From assembly GCF_041146795.1 (NCBI RefSeq), contig NC_135172.1:43729123-43793122 (forward strand): 64,000 nt of DNA, read 5' to 3'. The position numbers and the translations under genes are program-made. The stretch comes from Maylandia zebra. Its lineage: Eukaryota > Chordata > Actinopteri > Cichliformes > Cichlidae. The notes beneath the pieces were generated by a model. That model made no database searches, was not told the DNA's origin, and saw nothing but the letters and a program-made list of their open reading frames with translations. Below are positions 46,877-58,215 of this stretch, one piece after another. Position 1 is the stretch's first letter; each line of letters starts with the position of its first letter.

Positions 46877-47089
46877 TTATACCGGTATTACCGTGAACGG
46901 TATAATATGGCCCAGCCCTAGTCGTAATTGATAGTACGTCCATATTCCACGTCTGTGGAAAGATGTCATTTCTACATAATATCATTCTAAATAAAGAAAT
47001 TACAGAACAGCTTGTAAAACATTTCCAGGGCAATTATTTTTAAATCAAAAATAAGAAAGACTTGATTTTCAGTGTACAACTTTGAGGGA

Positions 47090-47930
47090 GTATATTATTG
47101 ATTTAGAGAAGAATTAGTCCATGGGAACAGGGATTTTCCTATTTAACAGCATTCTGAAGTCACCGAAAAGTATGGTCACCAACTCCACTGTTAGATTATA
47201 TGCAATGATATGTGTTGGCATGAACTGGTATTAATTCATTGAAGCTGGAACTTTCCATTTAATGCCATTCTGAAGTTATGGAAAGAGAAGCTCCTATAAA
47301 CAAAGTCAAAAGGCTTTTACTCTGAAATGCAAAACGAGATTGATTTGAGATTGAGATGTTACCACTGTAGAGGTTGCGTATGGTTTGTTTGAACTCCAAT
47401 TACTTAGTGGAAACAGTAATTGTCCTGTTAACAGCATCCGCGTTTAATTATTAAAAGTAGCAAATAAACAATTATAATCACAATATTGACGTGATAAGTG
47501 TGGGGTTGTATACTGTCAATGTAGAGTGAAATGATCTCGTGGAAACAACAACTTTGCTTTTAATGGGATTCTGAAGTCAGTGAAAGAGTGGGTCATACAT
47601 GGGCAATTTCAACAGGCCATTACTTTGAAAGGCAAAATCAGAGCAACTTGAAATTTACATGGTTTTACTGTCGGGTTGGATACTGTTGATCTAAAGTGGA
47701 ATTATCCTGTGGAAACAGCATATTTCAATTTAAGAGCATTTTGAAATCGTTAAGAGTATATCTTTTATGGTCAATTTGAAAAGTCTTTTATACTGGAAAG
47801 CAAAATCAGCCTGACTCAAAATGGATATGGTGTCACTGTGGGGTTGGATACTGTCAGTATAGACTGCGACTTGTCTGTGGAAACGTGAATTTTCCATTCT
47901 GAATCATTTGAAAGAGTAGTTCAAAAATAA
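47090..47930. repeat. Inverse tandem array, right foldback arm
   Basis: The same unit in reverse orientation, e.g. gtggaaacagtaattgtcc at 47401, gtggaaacaacaactttgc at 47541, gtggaaacagcatatttc at 47701 and gtggaaacgtgaattttcc at 47877. Intervening phrases such as gcaatttcaa and gcaaaatcag are complements of the left-arm unit. Confidence 0.8.
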
Positions 47931-48518
47931 ACATTCAGAGGGCTTTTACTTTGAAATCCAAAAGGAGATGGCTTTAATATTGACATGTTGCTACCAGAAT
48001 ACTAGGGTATGTCATTTGTATCCAACATGAGTGTGTGCAAACAAGACTAATTGATATTTATGAATGTGCTCTTAATTTACTAGAAGTTGGCTTTTATTTA
48101 GAAGTCATGTTTCAGGAGCTTTGATTTTGAAATCAGGTTTCCACGTCTTTTGCCATAATACTTTGAATACACAGGGCACGTAAAACAAAGTGGAGGCTGG
48201 CTTGACACCAGTGAAACCTTTCAGTGTTGTGTCAGTGGCTTCACTGTGCACACGGGTAACCTGCAGGTGTCAAGTACTGCTGGGACCTCTGACCTCAGTG
48301 TGTAGGTGAAGCGCGCGCTGTTTGTCCACTCTGTGTGAGTGTGTGTGGTGGACATCAGTGCTGCAGCAGCACTCTGTTGCATAACAGCTTGTCCTCTGCA
48401 TCGTCCTGCAGGAGCTCGGATTAAATGCAGACTCACTCCTCTGCAGTCGGAGCTCTCCGAGAGTCACGATCCACCTTCACTGCTTCATATCAGCTGCTGA
48501 CACTTTGATGGTCCCAAC

Positions 48519-49948
48519 TAGAGCAGGGCAATATGGCCAAAAATATTTATCACGATATATATTTGAAAATTTGCGATAACGATATAACTGACGATATAAT
48601 TGATGCGAGACAAAATACAACTCCACAACATTACTAGTGCAAAAAGACAACCTTCCATTTATTTTCACTTAAACAAGAAGCTGGTTTTTATGTACATTAA
48701 AGCTTTATAAAAATGTAACAGTGCAAATGCAAATTCCTTGCTGAAAGTTTAACCAAAAGGCATTTCCAGTAGAAATGGGCTGACATATCCTGAGCATAAC
48801 CATGTATAATATCCACTGAAGTTAAAAAGAGGTGCTTTGCAACATTAAACTGCAGTGTGCAGTACGCATTTTTCGGACCATAAGGTGCACGGGATTATAA
48901 GGCACATTAAGCGAAACAAAGCAGTCAGATAAATCAAACTTTATTAAACTCATTCTTCTTGCTTCCTCCACTTCTGTACCATTGATTCATTAATGTTGAA
49001 TTCTCTGGCAGCTGCTCTATTCCCATGTTGTTGCAGTATATTAATGACTAACCTCGTATTGTGGATGGATTATCTCAGTTGTTCTCCTGACTGAAGTTTG
49101 GTCCGTTTACAGCATCCTGCCATGCGATTGCATTTGTCTCTAACCATGAGGAACCTTCACGTTAACTTTTATAAGTGGAAAAGTGTTAGTGTTCGTCCTC
49201 CAGCTTCACTGTTTATGTTATGCTAACATAGCTGTGTCGCTAGCGATCACGTAGCACATCATTATATAGCAGCTAGCCCAACTTCAGTAACCCTACAAAC
49301 GTCACTGCTGTTTAGTTTCCTGTCTTCATTTATGTTGGAAGTGATAGCAGAACTGTACGTTTGATTTTTTTCAGAAATCTCTCAGTCAGAACATGCAGTA
49401 TCATGCTTAGGTAACTAGCGAAACTAGCGAGCTAACTTCCGCTAGCTTCCTGCTAACTTCTAACTCCGTTAAATGTAATAAATTTTATTTTCATGGATGC
49501 CTGGAAGTTAAACTTCATAGTTACACCTGGTAAAGCAGCAATGCTGATCGTTTTATTAAAGATGAAAGAATTTAGACAGTTTTTAACTCTAAGTGATGCT
49601 GCAGTGTTCGTTTGACCTGATGTATACGGAGTTTAGGACCCAGATTGCTCCCAGATTTAAGAGCATCTTAGTCCGACAAATATGACAATAACGACGGCCG
49701 CTTGCATGTTCTGCAAAAAATGTGCGTTGTCATGTATCTGACGGACAAACACCAAACCAGTTCCACATCACGGAAGTTGCACCATTTTTACAAACCAATT
49801 CTGGTTCATCTGTTTCACTCAACAATCGGCCATGTGCGTATGAAAACAAAGGCGCTGCGCATGCGCGTTTTACTTATATTCTATCGCGATATTTCATATT
49901 CCTATTATACCGGTATTACCGTGAACGGTATAATATGGCCCAGCCCTA
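48519..49948. mobile_element. hAT-type element, family B, copy 2 (1430 bp)
   Basis: Ends are tagagcagggcaatatgg and atggcccagcccta. The 8-bp duplication gtcccaac is exact (48511-48518 and 49949-49956). It aligns almost base for base with 44962-46391 of copy 1, apart from scattered substitutions and small indels. It includes the nested pogo-like remnant and cgatata-rich subterminal regions. Non-autonomous. It lies only about 300 bp outside the right foldback border. Confidence 0.92.
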
Positions 49949-49956
49949 GTCCCAAC

Positions 49957-51436
49957 CTCACTGTGTGATGGCTCGGTGTCATACGTGATAGGTCGCTGTG
50001 AGACAGGCTCTACCTGAGCTCCTTGCTCACCTGTAAAGGCTGATGCGTGTGTTTATGGGTAAACTGTATGTTTGGTGGATGTAAACGATGCCCAGGACAA
50101 ACTGGGTCTCAAACAGGAGAATATCTTATGTTTTTTTTAATGGTTTGGCACAGCAGGCAGCCATCAGGGAGCACTGTAGGAAATCAGGACAATCATATCA
50201 GCAATAAAGTTAAAAAGTTGGGAAAATAATAAAAAATCCAGGAACAGTGTTCATTTTGATGACTTTAATTGCTGACAGTAGGTTTGACTGGTAACACAGC
50301 GCACGCAGTCTGATTGTGTTTGATTGTTCTGAGCAGTGGAAGTAATGAACAGTGAGACGTGACAGCAGGGGTCAAACTTTCCCTTTGACCCTCACAGCAA
50401 ATCTGTCCAATCCTAATTTAACTTCGTGTTCTGCTTCAGCCGAGCTCCAGATTTTTCTTCTAGAGCAGCTTTGAACGTCTGACATAAAAGAGCTGAAGTG
50501 AAGCCAAATGTCAAACACAATGAGAAGTGATCGTTGCAAACACGGCCGAACTTTTTCTGCTGTTTGTCATCTTTGATGGGTTTCTGTCCCGTTTCTGGTG
50601 GACCGGAGCTTTGTTGGGTTTTTGAAGGACTACCCTGAGGTGGCAAACGTACCGACATTCTGTACTTAAGCAGAAGTACAAATACTACTGTTAACAATCC
50701 TCCAGTAAAAGTTGAGGTACTGATTCAACTTCTTTACTCGAGTAAAAGTGGAAAAGTACAGGCTCTGGAATCTACTCAGAAAGTAAAAGTAGCTCTTTGG
50801 AGGACGTTTCTACTTTAGTGCAAAGCTAACGCAAAATAATATCAGTAGATGGGACTCCAAACTTTACTCTAACTCTATTTTTATTCTAATTATACTCATG
50901 AATCTGAAGCTTCATGAGTGTGTGTGTGCGTGTGTGTGGACACTTTGCAGCTCTCAGATGTGCTGGATGCTGGCTTTGGATCATTTGTGAGGCAGCAACA
51001 GGTTTAAATGTGCGTGCAGCTGTTTTTGTTGCGTGCACATGTGTGTTTCTGTTAGCAGTGGAGCTGCCGGGCGTCTGCAGCTCTAATCCCGCCACTCCTC
51101 GCGTTCGGCATTCTTGTGGTGGGAGACTGAGAGCTGTCCTCTGCCCGGACTTGTCGCTGAGATTAACACAGTCACTCTGACTGATGACGCTTTTGTCCAC
51201 GAGCAGATTAACAACACAAACATCTTTGAAGCCGACCTAAACCTGTAAGTGACGGTTTGACTTCTAATTCAACCACAATGAGCGTTTACAGTCGGTCGGA
51301 CAAAAGTGGATCTGCTGTCTCGTGGGAGACTCGGCTCCCCGAGCTTTGCAGGGCTCGGTCTCTGTGAATGAATTGATGGACCACACAGCTCTCAATCGGA
51401 GGAAAGTCTGCAGTTTCCCAAACTTAAAATTATTAA
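49957..51436. other. Spacer
   Basis: 49957-50037 is the sequence also found inside hAT-B copy 1. 50640-50870 contains gtaaaagt/aagtac-rich DNA resembling a common fish hAT-type repeat, without clear ends. The rest shows no exon or RNA gene. Confidence 0.35.
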
Positions 51437-51444
51437 GTTTGAAG

Positions 51445-52482
51445 TAGAGCTGGGCGATATAACGATATGTATCGCGATATAACTTTTACTCGATAGAGAA
51501 ATTAAGCTATCGCGATAGACCTCGCTGCTCTTGTCCTCAAAATAAAAAAATAAAAAAAATCAGCCAATCCAAATTAAGTAGCGCAGAGCCAAACCAATCA
51601 CAGCCGAAATGAATTTCTACAAGACTGTTACTGTTAATTCTACTCTCTGCAGTGTTTAAATGCTTACATACACACACAGTTACTGTCCCTCCACACATAC
51701 GACTCGGTTCTGCTTCTATGCCGCAGCTTTGTTTACTTTTTCCCACCGAGGCTTCTAGACTTCTGATTGGCCAACATTTCTGCACGGTTAGGAATCTAGC
51801 GCCACCTGCTGCTTTGGCATGTTCATAGCAGCGTTTTCCTTCATTTCTGCCTTTATGTGTGGACGGGATTATTTTTTAAAACGAAAACGGAAAATCTCCG
51901 TTTTCAAAAATACCCGTGTACGTGTGGACGTAGCCTCAGTCTCTGACTGGAAGCGCTAATTCGTCATTCGGCTTTTGTCAGACTAAAGTAACTGTTAAAA
52001 CTGTTTGAAAAGCTCAGCTATACAACAAGGAGAGATTGAGAATTTCCTTTTAGTTCTCAGTTTATTTGATATTGACAAAAGTTAGTCAGTTTTGTCTGTT
52101 CTTCTGTAAAACAAACTAAGATTTATTTTTAGAATTAATATTTTGTTTCTAAGTGGAATTGACAATTTAGTCTGTTTCGTTTGTTCTATTTTGAAACTTA
52201 AACGCTTTAGCGGCTGCCTTTTGTGTAGTTTGCAATATTTGCCTTTATTTATCTGAAAAAGTCTCATGTTCCTTAAGTACATCTACCCTGTTGAACTTAT
52301 TATGGGAAATAAATATTTAAATAAAAACAAGCTGCTGATTATTTCACATTTTACTTGTGAGCAACGGCACATTTAAATCTTACAAATATAGTTATTTGGC
52401 TTATATCGTGATAGATATCGTTATCGCCTGAAATGAAAAAAACATATCGTGATATGAAAAAATCTCATATCGCCCAGCTCTA
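51445..52482. mobile_element. hAT-type element, family A, copy 2 (1038 bp, internally deleted)
   Basis: Ends tagagctgggcgatata and atatcgcccagctcta; exact 8-bp duplication gtttgaag (51437-51444 and 52483-52490). It is inverted relative to copy 1 (14946-16530) and lacks about 529 bp corresponding to 15823-16351 of copy 1. The deletion removes one end of the nested MITE. The 66-codon stretch at 52282-52082 (-) is identical in translation to copy 1. Confidence 0.92.
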
Positions 52483-52490
52483 GTTTGAAG

Positions 52491-53120
52491 TGGATTTCAT
52501 GAGTAAATGTGTGAAACTTGAGTGGGAGTGGTCAAAGGTGGCGAATCCTCTGTCGAGCTGGCAGCGGGGATTCTGAAAGTGATCGTGTTGATGGCGGTGG
52601 ATCAGGTGACTGCGGTGTTGTTACACGCTGCATCGCGGTGAGACGACAGAAGCAGCTCTTTAAATTTGCAGGGTTTACATATTTGGACACGACAGAAATA
52701 AACCAACCTCAGATAAATCAAAGTCCGACACATTAAACTGAGTTATTGTTTAATAAAAATCTGAGTGCGGGAATCCTGAGGCCACACAGCGAGAAGCTGA
52801 GCCAGGAGCTGCTGCTGGTCATCAGGCTGAGCACGCCTGTGAAAGCAGACGTCGGAGTGTTCAGGTGTGCGAGGACGTGGTGCGAGGGAGGAAACATCAG
52901 CAAAGACCTCAGAGAAACAAACGCTGCTGCTGCTCATCAGTCGGGGCGTTTTAAGGTAGTTTCAAAATAATCTGAAGTCCGTCATTCTTCAGAAACGAGA
53001 TGTCAGAGTGTCCAACCCTCAGGTTAAAGTTCACGATGGCACAAATTTAAAATCCTGTGAGGTTGTTGATCGGTGCAGTCCTGGAGTTAAAGGTTTTCCC
53101 TGTTCCTGTTGTTTTCCTAT
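52491..53120. other. Spacer
   Basis: No supported exon. Open frames here are short and show no family motif. AT/GC composition is ordinary until the GC-alternating tract at 53121. Confidence 0.3.
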
Positions 53121-53173
53121 ATGTGTGCGCGCGCGCGTGCGCACGCGCGCACGCACACACACACACACACACG
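53121..53173. repeat. GC/CA alternating tract, near-palindromic
   Basis: About 53 bp of alternating purine-pyrimidine: gtgtgcgcgcgcgcgtgcgc, then a complementary cacgcgcgcacg and a CA run. It is both hairpin-prone and Z-DNA-prone. It forms the left border of a dispersed repeat (53176-53305). Confidence 0.9.
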
Positions 53174-53305
53174 TCGGGTATTCATATCTTGTGGGGACAT
53201 CGAGCTGACATAACCTCTCACTAAAACCACATTCTGAGTCTCCAAATTGCCTTCAGACTCATGGGAACCAGGATTTTGGTCCCCATAAGGGCTGCCAGTC
53301 CCCAC

Positions 53306-54341
53306 CAGAGGTGGGCAGTAACGCATTACTTGTAAAAAAGTAATCAGATTACAGTAACGCGTTACTGTAATCTGATTACTTTTTTCAGGTAACGAGTAAA
53401 GTAAGGGATTACTATTGCAAAAACGGTAATTAGATTACCGTTACTTTCCCGTAGGAACGCTGCGTTACTGCGTTACTAAAACCGTGATTTTTTTTGCGAG
53501 AATGTCTCATGACAGTGACGTAAGCGAGTGCGACGTTGGTGACAACAGCTGTGTGCAGATCAACAGTGAATCATATATCGAGTGCAGAGAGAGTATGAGC
53601 GTGCAGCGTTTAAAGCGTGGAAGTACTGACCTTACTTTGAGTTTGATTCCATAAAAAGTGACAAAAACATTAGTGTCCGCTGTGCGTGGGAAGAAAACTT
53701 CTTTTTACAGCGAAAAAACCCCTAAACTTCCAAACAAGCACCGAGTAGCTACGACGTAATGGGAAACTCACAGAGAAACTCGCGGATTCTTCCACTGACC
53801 GCGGCACACCTGCACCAGGGTAAACCTCCGCCTACCCCACTCCTGCTTTACAGGTGAAAATAGAGCAACAGGACCGCTGAGTCTTTGACTTTATTTATTT
53901 TCTGCTGTGTTTTACTTGCATCTATTTGAAAGACTGAGTGTAAACACACAAAATATTTTATTTTATGTGCTGGAATGTGCAGAAAATAGGTTTAAATGTT
54001 AAACTAATTTCTTCCAGTCAGTGAATGTTGCAGATAATTAAATCTTTGCTTGATGCATAAAGTTAAAAGATTAAAACTAATAAAACAAGTTTTAAAAAGA
54101 GACTTTTCCATTTGATTACATTTTGTATGATGATTATGTAGAAAAAGTAGAATTGGGCTGAAAGATCTATCGCTTTATCACCTCTTCAGGCTGTAAATCG
54201 TGTTTTTAAAAAGTAACTAAGTAACTAAGTAATTAATTACTTTTGAAAATAAGTAATCAGTAAAGTAATGGGATTACTTTTGGGGGAAGTAATCAGTAAT
54301 TAGTTACTGATTACTTTTTTCAAGTAACTTGACCAACACTG
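53306..54341. mobile_element. hAT-type non-autonomous element (1036 bp)
   Basis: Left end cagaggtgggcagtaacgc; the right end reversed is cagtgttggtcaagttac. Both are followed inward by aaaaaagtaatcag. The 8-bp duplication gtccccac is exact (53298-53305 and 54342-54349). Subterminal regions are dense in gtaatcagattac/gtaact motifs. There is no transposase frame. It is inserted into the microsatellite-flanked repeat that resumes at 54350. Confidence 0.92.
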
Positions 54342-55784
54342 GTCCCCACAAGTATAGTAAATGTCCAATTCTTGGTCCCCACAAAGATATAAATACACAC
54401 TTACACGACTATAAGTTTGTGGCAGCTTGAAGGACGGCGGCAGGCGCGGTCCACCTGAGAGACGAGCTGCTGTGGGGAGTCGGAGCTGCCGGTTTATCAG
54501 CAAACATTTTCCTTCCTGCGTCAGGCCGGCAGGAGATGATTAGAAAGCCAATTTCAGTCGCAGCCACTCGTCGTTCTGGGACCTGCGAGCTTGTGCTATC
54601 TGGGCTCTCGCTGTTTCGAAGTGGCAGGATGTGAAAATGTGCCACAGAAGAGGATCGTGCTCTCTGCCTGGAAGCTTCAGTCGTGGCTCGTACATGTACA
54701 AAATTGACACACGTGCAGAAACGTGTTGATCGTTCTGTGGACACGCCCACGCTTTAACACACGCTCGTGTTCTTCTGTCGCCTTCGTCTGTGTTTGTCCT
54801 CTGAGATGTTTTCCATGCTGTGAGTCGCTGTCACACGGCACGGTGAGATCTAAAGGTAATCAGATTACTGTTGGTCATTAGTTTTCCTCTGAACAACCAA
54901 ACTGTTTGTGCTTCAATAATTTGTGGATAAACTGTGTCACGTAGTTTTGGGTGCAGGAGGCTGCTCGAAGTTTCGGGGTTTGTGAGAGGACTGTGCACGT
55001 GACTCAAATATTATAAGAACTCGCTGAAAAACCGTTAGAATGTGAAGTTTGTGAGAAACAGACGCGTAACATCCTGTCACGCCCAAATTATGACTCCAGC
55101 TTTGAGAAGCTGACGCTTGCAGCACAGACGTGGTCGGCGAGGACAGGGTTGGTGAAATTAAGTGGTTTTATTGGCTTTACTGGGTCAGCTGATTGGTCAG
55201 TCAGCCATGTTGGATGTTTTGTTGCTGCAGGCTCTCGGCGCTGGCGTCTGCTGGATCATGCAGTGCAGTCTTAACGCGTGTTTGAACGTTTGGATGTTTT
55301 TGGTTTTTTGAGATGTGATAAAACTTTGCACTTGAACTTTGTTGGCATTTCTGAAATATGAAGTGACGCTGCCACAGTCCAGCCGGGCGCTACGGCCTCG
55401 TGAAACCGAACGATCATCTGTGTCCAGCAGACCGATAACTGAGAGTCACCCAGAACCTTCCTGCGGGTTGTAATAAAAACTCTTCACCTGCTGGAGTTTC
55501 GATTGTCTCTGCTGCCCCCACCCAAACAGAGCTGATGGAGGCTGACACCAGTAACTATCAGTGCTGGTGCTGCTTCTCCTTGGAGCTTCCTGTTGACGCT
55601 CTCATAGTCAGATCATGTTTGTAATGTTGTAAGAATGATGTTCTTTGTAAATCGTTCACTGGTTGGTGATTGTGACATGCCTTATTTTACTGTTATCAGC
55701 CATAAATAGCTGCTAGTGAAAGTAGTGTGACGCTGCTCACATGCTGTCTGTGGATGCAGCTTCATGACTAAGCCAGGTAGCTTT

Positions 55785-55788
<4 letters not shown>

Positions 55789-55834
<46 letters not shown>
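55789..55834. repeat. (TG)n microsatellite
   Basis: About 46 bp of uninterrupted TG. Confidence 0.95.
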
Positions 55835-55835
<1 letters not shown>

Positions 55836-56705
55836 ATCTGCAGAGTTCTGTTAATAAGACGAATGCCCACCAATAGCAGCCCTGCGCTCGGATCAATTGG
55901 CAGGACGTGCATGACTAATTTAAATAATCACTTAGATCTGCTCTCCCATTGGCCCGTCCTCCCCCCCCTCCCCCTCCTCTACATCAGATTACACAGGATA
56001 CTTTTCCATTACTCTCACTGGCCTTTTTCCTCCAGCAGTCCCAAACCTTCCTCTCCGTCCTCCCCTCCAAAAAAACACCTAACTCCTGTAACCAATAACA
56101 AGGAGGGGGCCCAGTGCTGCTTAGCAACAGCCAACCAAGCTGGAGGGGTCAGCACTGGACCCTCCCGTGTGTTTCAGGGTGGAGGCTGGACCTGACCGGG
56201 GTTGGGTTACCTGGCAGACACACTCACGCAACTTCTCTGTAAACATGGGACTGACTTTCCCTCCCACACCAGACCTTGGGGAAGGTGTGTGTGTGTGTGT
56301 GCGTCTGTGCGCGTGTGTGTCTGCCTCGCACACGTGCACTGTTTCTTGTTACTGCAGCACTGAGCAGCGTGCCTCTGCTCCAGAACCAAAAAGGGAGGTG
56401 TATCCCTCCCTCTCTCCCTCCCTCAGTCTCCTCCCTCCCCCTCTCGACCACCGTCACAGCCTGCGTAGCCTTCCCCGTTCGCTCACACACACAGCGGTGA
56501 CGGGATAATACACAACGCATGAATGTACTGTGCAGCAGGACGAGTGTGTGAGGAGGAGGAGGGTGGTGTGTGTGTTTGAGGACAGTGTGAAGCGAACGAG
56601 CTGAAGGAGCTGAAGGAGCTCCCACCAATCTTCTGTTTTTATGCTGGATGTGTTTTTGCAGCACTGCAGGCTGAGAAGGAGAAGAGTAAGTTAAAGCTGC
56701 GGCAA

Positions 56706-56707
<2 letters not shown>

Positions 56708-56748
<41 letters not shown>
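56708..56748. repeat. (TG)n microsatellite
   Basis: About 41 bp of uninterrupted TG. Confidence 0.95.
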
Positions 56749-56750
<2 letters not shown>

Positions 56751-57629
56751 GCATTAGGTCTTGGAGCACGAGCAGTGTGTGCGCACTTTGAATTGTTGGC
56801 TGGTGCAAAACAAATGGATCATGTAACATTAACTTGTGTCACAGTTAATCTTTTGCAGCCGGCTTCATTAGCTGTAAACTGTTAACTTCAGAGTAAATAA
56901 GCCGACGAAACACTTCTCGTGCTGTAATGAGTCTGATGATGGTATTTAAACTTCCTGCTGCAGCGTCCGCTCTTATGTAAAGTGGAGCTGCTGCACATGG
57001 ATAAGTAACGGCCGACTGTGGAGACACGGAGGTGATGGCGTGCAGTCCTTCCTTTGGCGTCTGTGATGGTTTCCAGATGCTTTCAGAGGATCGTTCATGT
57101 AACTGAATCCTGTACAAATGTACACACAGCTGCAGCACAGACTCACAACTCTGCAGCCACCTCGGAGCCAGTCCAGGCCGATATTCCTGATGACCGCCTT
57201 AACGAACGCGGATGGAGCCGTAACTTTCGTCTCCATGGTGACCGGGACATTTAAACCGCACAGCTCGTCTCCAGTCTAACCTGATTAGATTTCCTTTAAA
57301 GAAAAACTCAAATTATTTAAACTGCTGAAGCGTTTTGCTGTAAGTTATCCTTCACTGCATGCACAGCATCAAAACAACAAACTGCTTTGGCTCCTCCCAC
57401 CAGAGCACTAAACAAACATGTTAATTCACATCATGGCAACAATAGTGCACTTACCTGTGTCTCTATGGTGATAACGGACCGGCGAGCATGATTGGTTCTT
57501 CTGTTCTCCGGCTGAGCTGATTGGCTCGTTGGGGGAAGCTTCGAGACGAGTGTTTGCATTGGTTCTTACCTGTACAGGTAAACGTGAGGCCGACACCTGC
57601 AGTTACATTAATCATTATATGGTTTTAAC

Positions 57630-58215
57630 CCTTTAAGGCCCCTCTGAGCGTTCTGAACATCAGCTAGCACAATAATCTTTGTGCTTCCATAGCATGCATC
57701 CAGCTTGTCCAGGTCGCGGTTTCCTTCCACATATGGCTTTGCTGATCCGATCAGCTGTTCATAGCACTTCCTGCGCTGGAATAAACGTCAGCGCGAACTA
57801 TTTCATGTCCTGGAAGTGACGTCATTTTTCATGGGACACGTAGTTTTTATCCTGCAGGCCTTTCAAAGGTTCCCTGGTGTTTGTGAAAGTCGTGTTGGAC
57901 TTCATGCTCTCCTGTACGGTTTCTGAGACGCTCAGAACTGAAACTGCTGGAAATGGTTTATTGTGATGCTGTTTGTTTGCAAATTGTTTATAAACATTGG
58001 TCTATCTCAAAAATGAAACTATGAAGACATGATTTTGTGCAACTTTTTTGCATTTACAGTCTTGAACTTTCTATAACTAGAAATGTGTTGAAAAAAGTTC
58101 AGTTTTTTTGTAGTTTTTTTTTTTTTTTTTTTTTGCAATTTATGTAGTTAATATGGACGTAATGCCTACATGTTATTATAATCTGCGATATAACAGTTGT
58201 ATTGATGTATAACCA
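57630..58215. repeat. Dispersed repeat (CCCTTTAA-start family), second copy
   Basis: Begins aaccctttaaggcccctctg. Later carries ggaagtgacgtcattttt, gaaactatgaagaca, tttgtgcaactttttt and ttgatgtataacc, in the same order as 27285-27800. A T-run lies at about 58105-58133. Confidence 0.6.

Larger units (their letters stand above)
44962..46920. mobile_element. hAT-type element, family B, copy 1: composite with two right ends
   Basis: The left end tagagcagggcgatatgg starts at 44962. One right end (atggcccagcccta) occurs at 46391 and a second, equivalent end at 46920. The outer flanks carry an exact 8-bp duplication gtcgtaat (44954-44961 and 46921-46928), so the whole composite behaved as one insertion. 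Between the ends lie about 87 bp (46392-46478) matching the DNA just right of copy 2 (49949 onward), then a second right terminal segment broken by a SINE (46544-46876). It sits at the centre of the foldback element. No transposase is present. Confidence 0.9.
41992..48212. mobile_element. Foldback-type DNA element with long inverted arms and nested insertions
   Basis: Outer ends are acttgtgtcaagccagcc and the inverted ggctggcttgacaccagt. The flanking 8-mers gaaacctt are identical (41984-41991 and 48213-48220). The left arm (41992-42024 plus 43472 to about 44740) and the right arm (about 47090-48212) are inverted copies, by eye around 75-80% alike. Both contain tandem units of about 168 bp around a tttccacaggataatt core, at least six on the left (from about 43770 to 44610). 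A LINE (42025-43471) and a hAT-type element (44962-46920) inserted later, each with its own target duplication. Without them the element is about 2.8 kb. No transposase is visible. The 8-bp duplication fits hAT- or P-like mobilisation; superfamily unassigned. Confidence 0.8.
54350..57629. other. Gene-poor region with microsatellites
   Basis: No coding exon is supported. Contents: TG run 55789-55834, a pyrimidine-rich stretch 55955-56070, TG/CG at 56286-56322, a CT-rich stretch 56403-56450 and TG 56708-56748. A candidate first exon ends at gagaagag|gtaag-like sequence near 56686-56696 (agaagagtaagtt), unsupported by other exons. Confidence 0.35.

Noticed and set aside
56224..56829. 201-codon minus-strand frame
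   Set aside because: Spans CA microsatellites and pyrimidine-rich DNA, with no domain and no splice support.
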